A stretch of DNA of 64,000 bases from Geomonas propionica (lineage in GTDB: Bacteria > Desulfobacterota > Desulfuromonadia > Geobacterales > Geobacteraceae), in contig NZ_JAEMHK010000001.1 of the NCBI RefSeq assembly GCF_016458235.1, forward strand, positions 372,001 to 436,000, in the 5' to 3' direction. Position 1 is the stretch's first letter, and each line of letters opens with the position of its first letter. The position numbers were made by a program, and so were the translations under genes. The notes below the pieces were generated by a model. That model was not told the origin of the DNA and did not search any database. It worked only from the letters and a program-made list of their open reading frames with translations. This document shows positions 7,681-19,798 of this stretch, one piece after another.

Positions 7681-7709
7681 TTGACACAAAAAGCATTTAT
7701 GTGATAGCA
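7681..7709 (+). promoter_or_regulatory. Putative sigma70 promoter of the atpX-F-H-A-G-D-C operon
   Basis: A perfect -35 TTGACA (7681-7686) is followed after 16-17 bp by a weak -10 (GATAGC or ATAGCA). The -10 overlaps TGTGA-N6-TCACC (7700-7715), which resembles a CRP-family site, so activator or repressor control is plausible. The start codon is about 75 bp downstream. Confidence 0.5.
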
Positions 7710-7748
7710 ATCACCTGTTTTGCGCGGCCCCCTGCACAGTATGAAGGC

Positions 7749-7754
7749 GTATAC
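7749..7754. promoter_or_regulatory. GTATAC motif upstream of atpX (proximal)
   Basis: GTATAC followed by GTC lies 33 bp before the atpX start and just downstream of the predicted transcription start, a position suited to repression. The same nine bases (GTATACGTC) recur at 37808-37816 upstream of nuoA. Confidence 0.5.
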
Positions 7755-7786
7755 GTCTTTAAAAATGTTCGAATAGAGGTGGTTTG

Positions 7787-8212
7787 GTGATCAATTTAGA
7801 CATCGCATTTGTATTCCAGCTGGTGAACTTCCTAGTGCTGGTACTGCTCCTGAACGTCTTTCTCTACAAGCCGATCAGGAAACAGCTCGCCGATCGCGCC
7901 GCTCAGATCAACGGGGCGAAAGAGAAAAGCGCCGAAGTAGACAGGGAAGTGCAGGAGAAGCTGGCCAGCTACGAGGCACGCATGCGCGAAATCCGCGCCG
8001 GTGCTGCCGACGAGCGTGGTGCCCTGAAGAAGGAGGCCCAGCAGCAGGAGGCCGCCATTCTCGACAAGGCACGTGCCGAAGCTACCGCGTCGCTTTCCGC
8101 CATCAAGGCCAAGGTGGCCCAGGAGGCCGAGGAAGCACGTCGCCTGCTCACCTCCAGCGCCGAGACCCTGTCCGCCGAAATCTGTGAAAAAGTTCTCGGG
8201 AGGAGTCTCTAG
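7787..8212 (+). CDS. atpX: ATP synthase F0 subunit b' (AtpX)
   Basis: 141 residues from the GTG at 7787, seven bases after AGAGG; a TTG immediately before it is the alternative. One N-terminal transmembrane helix (about 6-24, FVFQLVNFLVLVLLLNVFL) is followed by a long charged helix, the layout of b-type peripheral stalk subunits. Geobacter and related bacteria have two b-type genes, as photosynthetic bacteria do. The next gene starts two bases after the stop. Confidence 0.9.
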   Translation: MINLDIAFVFQLVNFLVLVLLLNVFLYKPIRKQLADRAAQINGAKEKSAEVDREVQEKLASYEARMREIRAGAADERGALKKEAQQQEAAILDKARAEATASLSAIKAKVAQEAEEARRLLTSSAETLSAEICEKVLGRSL

Positions 8213-8213
8213 C

Positions 8214-8825
8214 ATGCATATGAACAAGAAGCTCATCGTTTCCCTGCTCACCGCGGGCGCTGTTATCGCCCTGGCTTCCCTCGGCTTCGCCCAGGAAGCT
8301 GCCGAGGGCGCAGGCGCAGCACACGAAGGCGGCCACCAGGCAGCCCAGATGAAAGACTTCATGTGGCGCTGCATCGACTTCGCCGCCCTGGTCGCCATCG
8401 CCGTCTGGGCCCTCAAGAAGGCCGACGTGAAGGGCACCCTGGCCGCTCGCCGCTCCGGCATCGAGAAGACCCTTCAGGAAGCGGTCGCCGCCAAGGAAGC
8501 CGCCGAGAAGAAATTCGCCGAGTACTCCCAGCGCCTGGACCAGGCCAACCAGGAGATCGAGGTGATTTCCGCCAACATGAAGCGCGAGGGTGAGCTCGAG
8601 AAAGAGCGCATCATCGCCGAGGCCAAAGAAGCCGCCGCCCGCATTAAGGCCCAGGCCGAGGCAGCAGCGACCCAGGAAGTCCTCAAGGCGAAAGACGAGC
8701 TCCGCGCCGAGGCAGCACGTCTCGCGGTCGAACTGGCCGAGCAGAAGATCAAGCAGAACATTGCAAAAGGCGACCAGGACAAGCTGGTGGGCGACTATAT
8801 CTCCAAGGTGGTGACTCTACATTGA
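8214..8825 (+). CDS. atpF: ATP synthase F0 subunit b (AtpF) with signal-like N-terminus
   Basis: 203 residues from the ATG at 8214, placed by GGGAGGAG eight bases upstream. The protein is longer than a standard b subunit (about 156-170). The extra part is an N-terminal hydrophobic segment (residues 4-26) ending ASLGFAQ, like a cleavable signal, then a short His/Ala/Gly-rich spacer before the usual membrane anchor (about 48-66) and coiled-coil stalk. It pairs with b' to hold the F1 head. The stop overlaps the atpH start codon (TTGA). Confidence 0.92.
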   Translation: MHMNKKLIVSLLTAGAVIALASLGFAQEAAEGAGAAHEGGHQAAQMKDFMWRCIDFAALVAIAVWALKKADVKGTLAARRSGIEKTLQEAVAAKEAAEKKFAEYSQRLDQANQEIEVISANMKREGELEKERIIAEAKEAAARIKAQAEAAATQEVLKAKDELRAEAARLAVELAEQKIKQNIAKGDQDKLVGDYISKVVTLH

Positions 8826-9364
8826 GTACTAACGCTATTGCCAAACGTTACGCCAAGGCACTCGTGCAGATTGGCTCGGAAGCGGGGAGCGTGGAAGGGT
8901 TCAACAGCGAACTGACCCGCTTCAGCACTGTCCTGACCGACAGCCGCGAGCTTTCGGCGATCTTCGCCAACCCTGCCTATGGCATCGAAGAGAAAAAAGA
9001 GATCCTCAAGGACCTGGTGGCGAAGCTGTCCATCTCCCCGATGATCTCCAACCTGATGATGCTCCTCCTCGAGCGCGGCCGCCTCTCGGTACTGCCGCAG
9101 ATCGCGGAGAACTACGGCGTCTTCGCCGACGATCTCTCCGGCGTGATCAGGCCGACCCTTTCCTCCGGGCTGCCCCTGGACGCGGCCCAGGTCGAGGAGA
9201 TCAAGTCGGCCCTGGCCAAGTCGACCGGGAAAAAGGTTGAACTCAAGGTTGTGGTTGATCCGTCGCTCATCGGCGGTGTGGTAACGCAGATCGGCGACAA
9301 GGTATTCGACGGCTCGGTAAGGACTCAGTTAGCTAACATTCAGGATATATTACAGAAGGGGTGA
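8822..9364 (+). CDS. atpH: ATP synthase F1 subunit delta
   Basis: 180 residues, usual length. Starts with TTG at 8822, overlapping the atpF stop by four bases, so it is probably translated by coupling. It has the six-helix N-terminal domain and the C-terminal part ending [15 protein letters not shown] typical of delta. It links the b/b' stalk to the top of the alpha3beta3 head. Lies between the stalk and head genes as in other atp operons. Confidence 0.95.
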   Translation: MSTNAIAKRYAKALVQIGSEAGSVEGFNSELTRFSTVLTDSRELSAIFANPAYGIEEKKEILKDLVAKLSISPMISNLMMLLLERGRLSVLPQIAENYGVFADDLSGVIRPTLSSGLPLDAAQVEEIKSALAKSTGKKVELKVVVDPSLIGGVVTQIGDKVFDGSVRTQLANIQDILQKG

Positions 9365-9373
9365 GACGGTTCT

Positions 9374-10882
<1,509 letters not shown>

Positions 10883-10902
10883 ACCAAGGACGGACTTAGC
10901 GA

Positions 10903-11766
<864 letters not shown>

Positions 11767-11775
11767 CACTTATAA

Positions 11776-13230
<1,455 letters not shown>

Positions 13231-13255
13231 TTAATCTGGTACGGCTTAAGGCTTA

Positions 13256-13295
13256 AGGAAAAGGGGACTGGCTCCGCAAGGTGCCTGTCCCCCTC
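13256..13295. repeat. Hairpin between atpD and atpC
   Basis: GGGGACTGGC and GTGCCTGTCCCC form an imperfect stem around TCCGCAAG. Repeats of this form (GGGGAC...GTCCCC) are, in my recollection, common between Geobacter genes. Inside the operon it could set the relative expression or mRNA stability of atpD and atpC. Confidence 0.55.
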
Positions 13296-13324
13296 TCCAT
13301 CCGCCTGCGCCTCAAGAGGTTTAT

Positions 13325-13741
13325 ATGGCTGAAAAACTGAAGGTTGAACTGGTAACCCCGTACAAGAAGGTCATGTCCGAAGAAGTGGACGAGATCACCG
13401 CCACCGGTGCCCTCGGCGAGTTCGGCGTCCTTCCGGGCCACGCCCCCTTCCTCACCTCGCTGAAGATCGGCGAGCTGGCTTACAAGAAGGATGGCGTGCT
13501 GCACCACCTGGCGCTCAACTGGGGCTACTTCGAAGTGGAAAACGACCAGGTCACCGTACTGGTCGAGACCGCCGAGAGGGCCGACGAGATCGACCTGGAG
13601 CGTGCCAAGGCAGCCCTTGGGCGTGCCGAGACCGAGCTCAAGTCGCTCACCCCGGAAGACAAGAACTTCCGCATCTACGAGGCCGCTCTCGAGCGCGCCC
13701 TGATCAGGGTGCAGGTGGCCGGCAAGGCGTCCGGGCGCTAG
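13325..13741 (+). CDS. atpC: ATP synthase F1 subunit epsilon
   Basis: 138 residues, standard. The N-terminal beta-sandwich begins MAEKLKVELVTPYKKVMSEE and includes the family motif GEFGVLPGHAPFLTSLKIG. The C-terminal helices (ERAKAALGRAETELKSL and beyond) can extend to inhibit ATP hydrolysis. Last gene of the operon, 94 bp after atpD with a hairpin between, and followed by a strong terminator. Confidence 0.97.
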   Translation: MAEKLKVELVTPYKKVMSEEVDEITATGALGEFGVLPGHAPFLTSLKIGELAYKKDGVLHHLALNWGYFEVENDQVTVLVETAERADEIDLERAKAALGRAETELKSLTPEDKNFRIYEAALERALIRVQVAGKASGR

Positions 13742-13766
13742 GCGTCCGACACAAAAACAAATGAGA

Positions 13767-13793
13767 AGAGCGGCCCCGCCGCTCTTTTTTTTT
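13767..13793 (+). terminator. Terminator of the atp operon
   Basis: AGAGCGG and CCGCTCT form a stem with a short C-rich loop, followed by a run of about nine T residues. Confidence 0.85.
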
Positions 13794-13888
13794 GCCCAGA
13801 GGGCGTGTAAGCTTGAGCCTTCGATGCAACCGAACCGCCCCCCTCCCGGGAGGGGAGGGGGATGCCTGACCCCGCACCGAGGAGCACC

Positions 13889-15286
13889 ATGTCGCAAAGC
13901 GGCCACGACCTTTTAAACCAACCCATCCCGGGCTTGATCCGCAAGATCGCCCTGCCGACCAGCATCGGCTACTTCTTCAACACCATGTTCAACGTGGTGG
14001 ACACCTTCTACGGCGGCAGGATCTCCACCGACGCCCTCGCGGCCATGTCGCTCTCCTTTCCGGTCTTTTTCCTGATCATCGCCATCGGAGCGGGCATCTC
14101 CACGGGCGCCACCTCGCTTATCGGTCACGCCCTCGGCGCCGGCGATCGTGACGGCGCGCGGCACCTCGCCGGGCAGACCCTGTCTTTCGGCCTGGTGCAC
14201 GGGATTCTGGTGATGCTGGTGGGCCTTGCCTCTGCGCCGTTCCTCTACGGACTGCTGGGCGCCAAGGGGACGGTGCTTCAGCTTGCCCTCCAGTACATGA
14301 ACTGCATCTTCACCGGTAGCATCTTTTTCCTGGTCAACTACGTGCTGAACGCGATCCTGAACGCGACCGGTGACAGCCGCAGTTTCCGTAACTACCTCGT
14401 GCTCGGCTTCTTCCTCAACCTGGTCTGCGACCCCTGGTTCATGTATGGTGGCCTTGGCCTTCCGGCCTTCGGCCTTCCCGGTATCGCCTGGGCGACGGTG
14501 CTGGTGCAGGCGATCGGCAACTGCTACATGCTGATGCGGGTCAGGCAGTCCGGGATGCTCAGGCATTTCCGCTTCCGGGAATTGCTCCCGGACCGGCAGG
14601 CCTACTTACAGCTCGCCAAACTGGGATTTCCCTCGAGCTTGAACATGATGACCGTCGCTATAGGCATCTTCGTCATCACCCGTTTCGTGGCCCGCTTTGG
14701 CTCCGACGCGGTGGCCGCCTACGGCATCGGCACCAGGATCGAGCAGATCGCCCTGCTGCCGGTGATGGGGATGAACGTGGCGACGTTGGCGCTGGTGGCG
14801 CAGAACAGCGGCGCCAGGCAGATAGAACGCGTGGTCCTCACCATTCGGACTTCGCTGCGGGCGGGCATGATTCTGATGAGCTTCGGTACCGCCGCCGTCT
14901 TCCTTGCCGCCAGGCCGCTGGTATCACTATTCAGCAAAGACCCGGTCGTGGTCGCCATCGGAGTGCATTACCTGCATTTCGAGTCCTTCGTCTTTACCGC
15001 CTACGTCATCCTCTACACCAGCGTGGCGGTGCTGCAGGGGCTGAAACGTCCGGCATTCCCGCTGGTGATCGGCGTGGCGCGGCAGATCGTGTTCCCGATA
15101 CCCATCTTCTACCTCCTGGCGGACGTGCTCGGGTGGGGGCTCACCGGCATCTGGTGCGGCATCCTGCTCGTGACTTGGAGCGCGGCCTGCGTCATCCTGT
15201 TCTACGTCTTGCGCCTCGCCGCCAGCTTGGACGGCGCCGCCGTGTTGGCGGTGCCGGAGGCGGGGGAGGACGGGCGCTCATCCTGA
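13889..15286 (+). CDS. MATE-family multidrug/cation antiporter
   Basis: 465 residues from the ATG at 13889, with GAGGAG just upstream; an ATG 27 bp earlier (13862) is possible. About twelve hydrophobic segments in two related halves and the MATE-type pattern (ALPTSIGYFFNTMFNVVDTF, then ALGAGDRDGARHLAGQTL) identify an inner-membrane exporter driven by H+ or Na+. The substrate cannot be told. Followed on the same strand by a retropepsin-like gene after 134 bp. Confidence 0.9.
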   Translation: MSQSGHDLLNQPIPGLIRKIALPTSIGYFFNTMFNVVDTFYGGRISTDALAAMSLSFPVFFLIIAIGAGISTGATSLIGHALGAGDRDGARHLAGQTLSFGLVHGILVMLVGLASAPFLYGLLGAKGTVLQLALQYMNCIFTGSIFFLVNYVLNAILNATGDSRSFRNYLVLGFFLNLVCDPWFMYGGLGLPAFGLPGIAWATVLVQAIGNCYMLMRVRQSGMLRHFRFRELLPDRQAYLQLAKLGFPSSLNMMTVAIGIFVITRFVARFGSDAVAAYGIGTRIEQIALLPVMGMNVATLALVAQNSGARQIERVVLTIRTSLRAGMILMSFGTAAVFLAARPLVSLFSKDPVVVAIGVHYLHFESFVFTAYVILYTSVAVLQGLKRPAFPLVIGVARQIVFPIPIFYLLADVLGWGLTGIWCGILLVTWSAACVILFYVLRLAASLDGAAVLAVPEAGEDGRSS

Positions 15287-15420
15287 GCCTCGAGGTGCCG
15301 CTGCAATTTTCCGCGTGGCGCCCGCCCGCGCAGACGCGCTGCCCATAGTGCGCTAGAATTTGCTGTCGTCGCCGAACAGTTGCTATACGTCGCGGACTTG
15401 ATCCGCCGTGGGTGGCCGTT

Positions 15421-16440
15421 ATGGATCTCGAGCATCTGTGCAGGGGAATAAAGGAAAGGGTCGCGCTCGAGCTGCGGGAAAGTACCGAGGCTGCGACCAG
15501 GCGCGAACTGCGCATCGCGGCGCTGAGCGACGTGGAGCGGTTGGTATTCCCCGCCTTGGGCCGGGCCGACGGGTCGGTGGGGTATCGCCGTCTGCAGGAT
15601 GCCGTCATGGATCTGTTGAGCTCCATCGCGATCCCGCTGATCAAGGAGGGTGACCGGCAGTCGGCATCCGCGCTCGCGAAACTTGGTGAGGCATGTCCCG
15701 ATCCCCTGATCGCGAAGAAGCTCACCGGGTACGCCCAAGCCTTGTCAGGTGGACCAGCGCGCCGTGGCGGCCCGGGGTCGCCCGCCAGAACCGCTACCGG
15801 GCTGGCCTGCCTGCTGACGGTCGCAGGGGTGATGTTTTACCTGCTTTGGCCCTATGGGGTAAGTGAGCAGGCCCAGCTGGCGCAGGCGCAGCAGATGGTG
15901 GAAGAGTCGGAGCCCATACCGCCGGCGCAGGCTGGTGAACCGGTACCGTCGCGCGCGGAGCAGGACTGGGAAAGTGATCGGAGAGGGGCGGAGCAGCTTT
16001 CCTCGCGCCAGGAACGAGCCGCCGCGGCCCCGACGACGCCCTCCGCGGGCGAAGTCGTCACCAGCGTGCGCGTGGTCGACAACCAGGTGCTGGTGCCGGT
16101 GACCGTAAAGCAGGGCGGCCAGGCGATCAGGCTGGAGCTGGTCCTCGATACCGGCGCCACCAGGACCGCCCTGCACGAAAGTGTTGCCAGCAGGCTCCCG
16201 ATTGATTTACGCTCTGCCGCGAACGCGCAGGCGGAGTTGGCCGACGGCAGGGTGGTCCGCTCCAAAGTAGTCCGTGTCGACGCGGTGACGGTCGGCCCCT
16301 ACGCCCACACCTCGATGGACGTGGAGCTGATCGCCTACAGCGGCAGCTCAGGACTGCACGACGGCCTGCTCGGGATGGATTTCCTGCGCAAGCACCGCTA
16401 CCAGATCGACATGGAACATGAATTGATCCGCTGGTTCTAA
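15421..16440 (+). CDS. Membrane-anchored retropepsin-like aspartic protease
   Basis: 339 residues from the ATG at 15421; a GTG nine bases earlier is an alternative. Residues 1-110 are helical with no recognised domain. A single transmembrane helix (about 127-146) places the rest in the periplasm. A Glu/Pro/Ala-rich linker leads to a C-terminal retropepsin-like domain with the catalytic triplet DTGAT at 243-247 (VLDTGATRTALHESVA) and a later hydrophobic-Gly motif (DGLLGMDFL). One such domain implies a homodimer, as in viral and bacterial (RC1339/APRc-like) enzymes. The substrate is unknown. Confidence 0.85.
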   Translation: MDLEHLCRGIKERVALELRESTEAATRRELRIAALSDVERLVFPALGRADGSVGYRRLQDAVMDLLSSIAIPLIKEGDRQSASALAKLGEACPDPLIAKKLTGYAQALSGGPARRGGPGSPARTATGLACLLTVAGVMFYLLWPYGVSEQAQLAQAQQMVEESEPIPPAQAGEPVPSRAEQDWESDRRGAEQLSSRQERAAAAPTTPSAGEVVTSVRVVDNQVLVPVTVKQGGQAIRLELVLDTGATRTALHESVASRLPIDLRSAANAQAELADGRVVRSKVVRVDAVTVGPYAHTSMDVELIAYSGSSGLHDGLLGMDFLRKHRYQIDMEHELIRWF

Positions 16441-16533
16441 CGACCCGCGGTTTGGAGGGGAAGTGAGCAGTAAAAGAAGTTTGGGTAGAGGTGCAGCGCT
16501 TCGCCGCGTGGGCCTCGGCGGGGTGTTGTGGGC

Positions 16534-17523
16534 ATGACTGGTAATCTGAGATCGGTATATCTGAAACTGGTGCTGACCACCTTTTTCTGGGGCGGCACCT
16601 TCGTCGCGGCGCGTCTGGCGGTAAAAGAGGCGCCCCCCTTTTTCGCGGCCACCTGCCGCTTCACGGTAGCCGCCACCTGCCTGATCGCGCTCACCGCCTG
16701 GTACGCCAGCAAGGAAGGGAAATCCTTCCCGGTTCCCGCCGGGGGGCGCCAGCTCGCGCTCCTCTTCAGCCTGGGCGTCACCGGCATCTTCTGTTACAAC
16801 GCCGTCTTTTTCACCGGCCTAAAGCTGACCACCGCCACCAGCGGCGCGCTCATCGTGGCCATCAACCCCCTGCTCACCGCAGTGCTCTCGGCGCTCTGGC
16901 TCCGGGAGCGGGTCAACCTGACCCAGGGCGTCGGGCTCCTGGTTTCACTGCTGGGGGTCTCGGTGGTGATCTCCAAGGGATCCTGGGCCGTCCTCGCCGG
17001 TTTCGCCTTCAACAAGGGGGACCTCATCATGCTGGGCGCACCTCTTTGCTGGGCGCTTTATTCCATCCTGGGCAAGAAGGCCCTGGCGAGCTTCACGCCC
17101 CTGGCCGCGACGGCATACGCCGCGCTCTTCGGAACCATGCTGCTCTTCCCGGCGGCACTTCTGGAGCATGCTGTACTGGGCGGCCCTTGGCCCTCCTTCA
17201 GCTGGATCGGGTGGCTCGCCATCCTGCAACTGGCGCTCTTGGGGACCGTGGTGGGGTTTGTCTGGTGGTATCAGGGGGTGGGGCAGATCGGCGCCGCCCG
17301 GGCGGCGGTGTTCGTCAACCTGGTCCCCTTCTTCGGCGCCCTGCAGGCGGCGCTGCTGTTGGGGGAGCGGGTGGTGCTGCCGCAGTTCCTCGGAGGGGTG
17401 CTGGTGGTTGCCGGGGTCTACTGTGGAAGTCGCGGTAACGCGAAAGGACAGGCGGTCAGGGAACCGGAGGGGAGGGGGGCGCAGCGAGAGGCGGTCCCTG
17501 ACCACGTGGAGACCAGGATATGA
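16534..17523 (+). CDS. EamA/DMT-superfamily transporter
   Basis: 329 residues from the ATG at 16534; a GTG at 16528 is possible and neither has a strong ribosome site. Ten hydrophobic helices in two EamA repeats, with FFWGGTFVAARLAVKEAPP at the start of the first repeat and ALYSILGKKAL in the second, define a drug/metabolite transporter. The stop codon overlaps the next start (ATGA), so the two are translationally coupled. Confidence 0.9.
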   Translation: MTGNLRSVYLKLVLTTFFWGGTFVAARLAVKEAPPFFAATCRFTVAATCLIALTAWYASKEGKSFPVPAGGRQLALLFSLGVTGIFCYNAVFFTGLKLTTATSGALIVAINPLLTAVLSALWLRERVNLTQGVGLLVSLLGVSVVISKGSWAVLAGFAFNKGDLIMLGAPLCWALYSILGKKALASFTPLAATAYAALFGTMLLFPAALLEHAVLGGPWPSFSWIGWLAILQLALLGTVVGFVWWYQGVGQIGAARAAVFVNLVPFFGALQAALLLGERVVLPQFLGGVLVVAGVYCGSRGNAKGQAVREPEGRGAQREAVPDHVETRI

Positions 17524-17807
17524 AAAGGGTGCTGCGTACCGTCGCGCTGATCTGGCACGCGCTTCATCCGGCGCAAGGCGGCACACCCCGGCCGATCGAG
17601 CCGGGTGAGGTGCGTCGGTGTGATCCTGCCGATATCAGGGGGGGGATGGGGCTCTACCTGGACGCCTCGGGAGAGCTGAGGCTCTTCGTCCCGGAATGCG
17701 GGGGGCTTGCCGCCCCCGTCGTGCTGTTCCGGTTGAAACGGGAAGGTTTCTCGCGCTCACGGGTCAGGATGGTGGACGGAGGGCTCCTGATCGAGGCGCG
17801 GCGCTGA
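17520..17807 (+). CDS. Small conserved-looking protein of unknown function
   Basis: 95 residues, overlapping the transporter stop by four bases. It has no signal peptide or membrane helix. A mixed sequence with MGLYLDASGELRLFVPECGG suggests a small beta-rich fold, and 12 Arg residues make it basic. I do not recognise it. Coupling to the transporter suggests a shared role, but this is inference. It converges with cheB at a 2-bp gap and no terminator separates them. Confidence 0.65.
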   Translation: MKRVLRTVALIWHALHPAQGGTPRPIEPGEVRRCDPADIRGGMGLYLDASGELRLFVPECGGLAAPVVLFRLKREGFSRSRVRMVDGGLLIEARR

Positions 17808-17809
17808 GT

Positions 17810-18880
17810 CTAGCCGATCCTGCCGATCTCGAAGCCGATCTGGTCCAGCGGCAGCACCACATCGGCCACCTTGCCGTCGATACAGGCGCGCGGCATGCCG
17901 TAGATGGTGGAGGTGGCCTCGTTCTGCACCAGGGTCAGCCCCCCTTTTTCCTTCAGGTGCTTCATCCCCTTGAACCCGTCGTTCCCCATCCCGGTCAGGA
18001 TCACCCCCAACATGGCACCGCCGCTGGCATCGGCCATGGAGGTGATCATCTGGTCCACGGAAGGGATGTAGATGTACTGCGGGAACTCGGTTGTGGGCTG
18101 GGTGCGCACCACGAGGTTACTCCCCTGCTTGACCAGGGTGGTGTGCATCCCGCCTGGAGCGATCAGCACCTGCCCCCCCTTGACGATATCCCCGTCCACC
18201 GCTTCCCTGATCGACAACGAACACTTGGCGTTGAGCCTTTCCGCGTAGGGGCCGGTGAAGGCCTTGGGCATGTGGATGGCCACCACGATGCCATGCGGGA
18301 AATTGACCGGGATGCGCGAGAGCACTTCTTGCAGCGCCACCGGGCCGCCGGTGGAGGCGCCGATGCCGACGAAGCCGACCCGGCGGTTGGCGAACTGGGA
18401 GGGGCGCACCTGGGCCGCTGGCGCCACACGGGGCACGAGGCCGATGCCGGCGCGCCTAGGTATGGCGGAGACGGAAGCCTCGCGCACTTTCGCGAGGAGC
18501 GCCGCCTGGAACGAGGCTTGCGCGTCCTTGCAGTCGCTCACGTTTTTGGGGACGTAATCGATGGCGCCCGCCTCGAGCGCCTCGAAGGTGGCGCGCGCCC
18601 CCTCACAGGTGAGGGTGGAAACCATGAGTACCCGGGTGGGCTGCTTGGCCATGATCTGCTTCAGCGCGGCGATGCCGTCCATGCGCGGCATCTCGACGTC
18701 CATGGTGATCAGGTCCGGCTTGAGGGCCAGGGCCTTTTCCACCCCTTCCATGCCGTCGGCCGCGATACCGACGATCTCCACGCCGGGTGCCTTGGTGAGG
18801 ATGCCCCGGATCGCCATCCGCATGAAGGAGGAGTCGTCGACGATCAGTACCTTCAGTTTGCTCGAGGTTGCGGGAATCAT
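17810..18880 (-). CDS. cheB: CheB, protein-glutamate methylesterase/response regulator
   Basis: 356 residues. A receiver domain with phosphoacceptor Asp61 (LITMDVEMPRMDG) is joined by a Pro/Ala linker to a methylesterase domain with catalytic Ser176 (GASTGG), His203 (AIHMP) and Asp301 (TGMGNDG). It removes methyl groups from chemoreceptors when phosphorylated by CheA. Its start overlaps the end of the HDOD gene by four bases. Last gene of the minus-strand che operon. Confidence 0.97.
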   Translation of the reverse strand: MIPATSSKLKVLIVDDSSFMRMAIRGILTKAPGVEIVGIAADGMEGVEKALALKPDLITMDVEMPRMDGIAALKQIMAKQPTRVLMVSTLTCEGARATFEALEAGAIDYVPKNVSDCKDAQASFQAALLAKVREASVSAIPRRAGIGLVPRVAPAAQVRPSQFANRRVGFVGIGASTGGPVALQEVLSRIPVNFPHGIVVAIHMPKAFTGPYAERLNAKCSLSIREAVDGDIVKGGQVLIAPGGMHTTLVKQGSNLVVRTQPTTEFPQYIYIPSVDQMITSMADASGGAMLGVILTGMGNDGFKGMKHLKEKGGLTLVQNEATSTIYGMPRACIDGKVADVVLPLDQIGFEIGRIG

Positions 18881-19788
18881 GACGGTTCTTTGGCTCCTAT
18901 GCCCTGGAAGATCGATTTGACCATGTCCAGGATCTCGGGGACGCGGTCATCAAGCTCGTAGCAGAAACGCTCTACGTCAAGGTCGGCAAGGTTGGGCGCG
19001 TAAGCCCTCAGGATGGCCCAGGCCTTCTCCTCGGCGAGGTTGAAGGTGACCCAGGAGTTCCCGCCGTAGTCGAGCTGGCGCACGGAGCAGAACAGGTCGG
19101 CCAGGTTGACGATGGCGCAGAGCGTCGGGTCGAGGACCGCCTGCTCCGGGTCGTGGTGCAGTCCGATCACCTCGCAGTATTCGGCCGGGAAGTTCCACTT
19201 GCGGGCGATGCACAGGCCGATCTCGCTGTGCGAGGTACCCAGGTACTCGGCCTCCTTTTCCACCAGCCGGAAGGGCTGCCCCTTCACCGACTCGAGCAGG
19301 GCGCGGAAGGCGTCCTGGCGGTAGTAGGAGAGGAACACCTCGCCGATGTCGTGCACGATCCCCACCAGGTAGGCCTTTTCCGTGTCCGGGTAGCGCACCC
19401 GCTGGGCGATGATCTTGGAAACCACGCCGACGCCGAAGGAGTGCTCCCAGAAAGTCCGGACATCGAAGATGCCGTCCCGCCCCTCGAAGACGTCGACGAA
19501 GGAACAGGTAAAAGCCAGCTCGCGAATGTGGCGGAAGCCCAGGTAGATCAGGGCCCGTTTCACCGACTTTATCTCGTTGGCCGGTTTGTACAGCGGCGAG
19601 TTGACCATCTTGATGACGCGGGCCGCCAGGACCTGGTCCGCCAGGATCATGTCGGCGACCTCGTCCAGCTCGACGCCGGGACGGTCCAGAAGCTCGATCA
19701 CCCGGGTGGCCACGTGCGGGATGGTGGGGAGGTCAACGAAGCTCTCGACCATCTCCTGGGCAGTCTGCATCATGGCTGCTTTATCCAT
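18877..19788 (-). CDS. HDOD-domain signalling protein inside the che operon
   Basis: 303 residues. The N-terminal HDOD fold (VDLPTIPHVATRVIELLDRPGVELDEVADMI...) continues into a degenerate HD region that keeps HDIGEV and HH. HDOD proteins are HD-like but usually lack the full metal site and act as signalling adaptors. It lies between cheR and cheB with overlaps or short gaps on both sides (11 bp to cheR, 4-bp overlap with cheB), so it is part of the same transcript and probably of the pathway. Start at 19788 with GAGGA upstream. Confidence 0.92.
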   Translation of the reverse strand: MDKAAMMQTAQEMVESFVDLPTIPHVATRVIELLDRPGVELDEVADMILADQVLAARVIKMVNSPLYKPANEIKSVKRALIYLGFRHIRELAFTCSFVDVFEGRDGIFDVRTFWEHSFGVGVVSKIIAQRVRYPDTEKAYLVGIVHDIGEVFLSYYRQDAFRALLESVKGQPFRLVEKEAEYLGTSHSEIGLCIARKWNFPAEYCEVIGLHHDPEQAVLDPTLCAIVNLADLFCSVRQLDYGGNSWVTFNLAEEKAWAILRAYAPNLADLDVERFCYELDDRVPEILDMVKSIFQGIGAKEPS

Positions 19789-19798
19789 TGCATCGTCC

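Larger units (their letters stand above)
7187..7786. other. 600-bp intergenic region upstream of the atp operon
   Basis: No credible gene. It holds an inverted pair of CCCC/GGGG repeats (7231-7338), a G-rich stretch to about 7430, and then the atp control region with two GTATAC motifs, a TTGACA box and a CRP-like palindrome. Reading frames on either strand here translate repeat sequence and show no recognisable protein. Confidence 0.7.
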
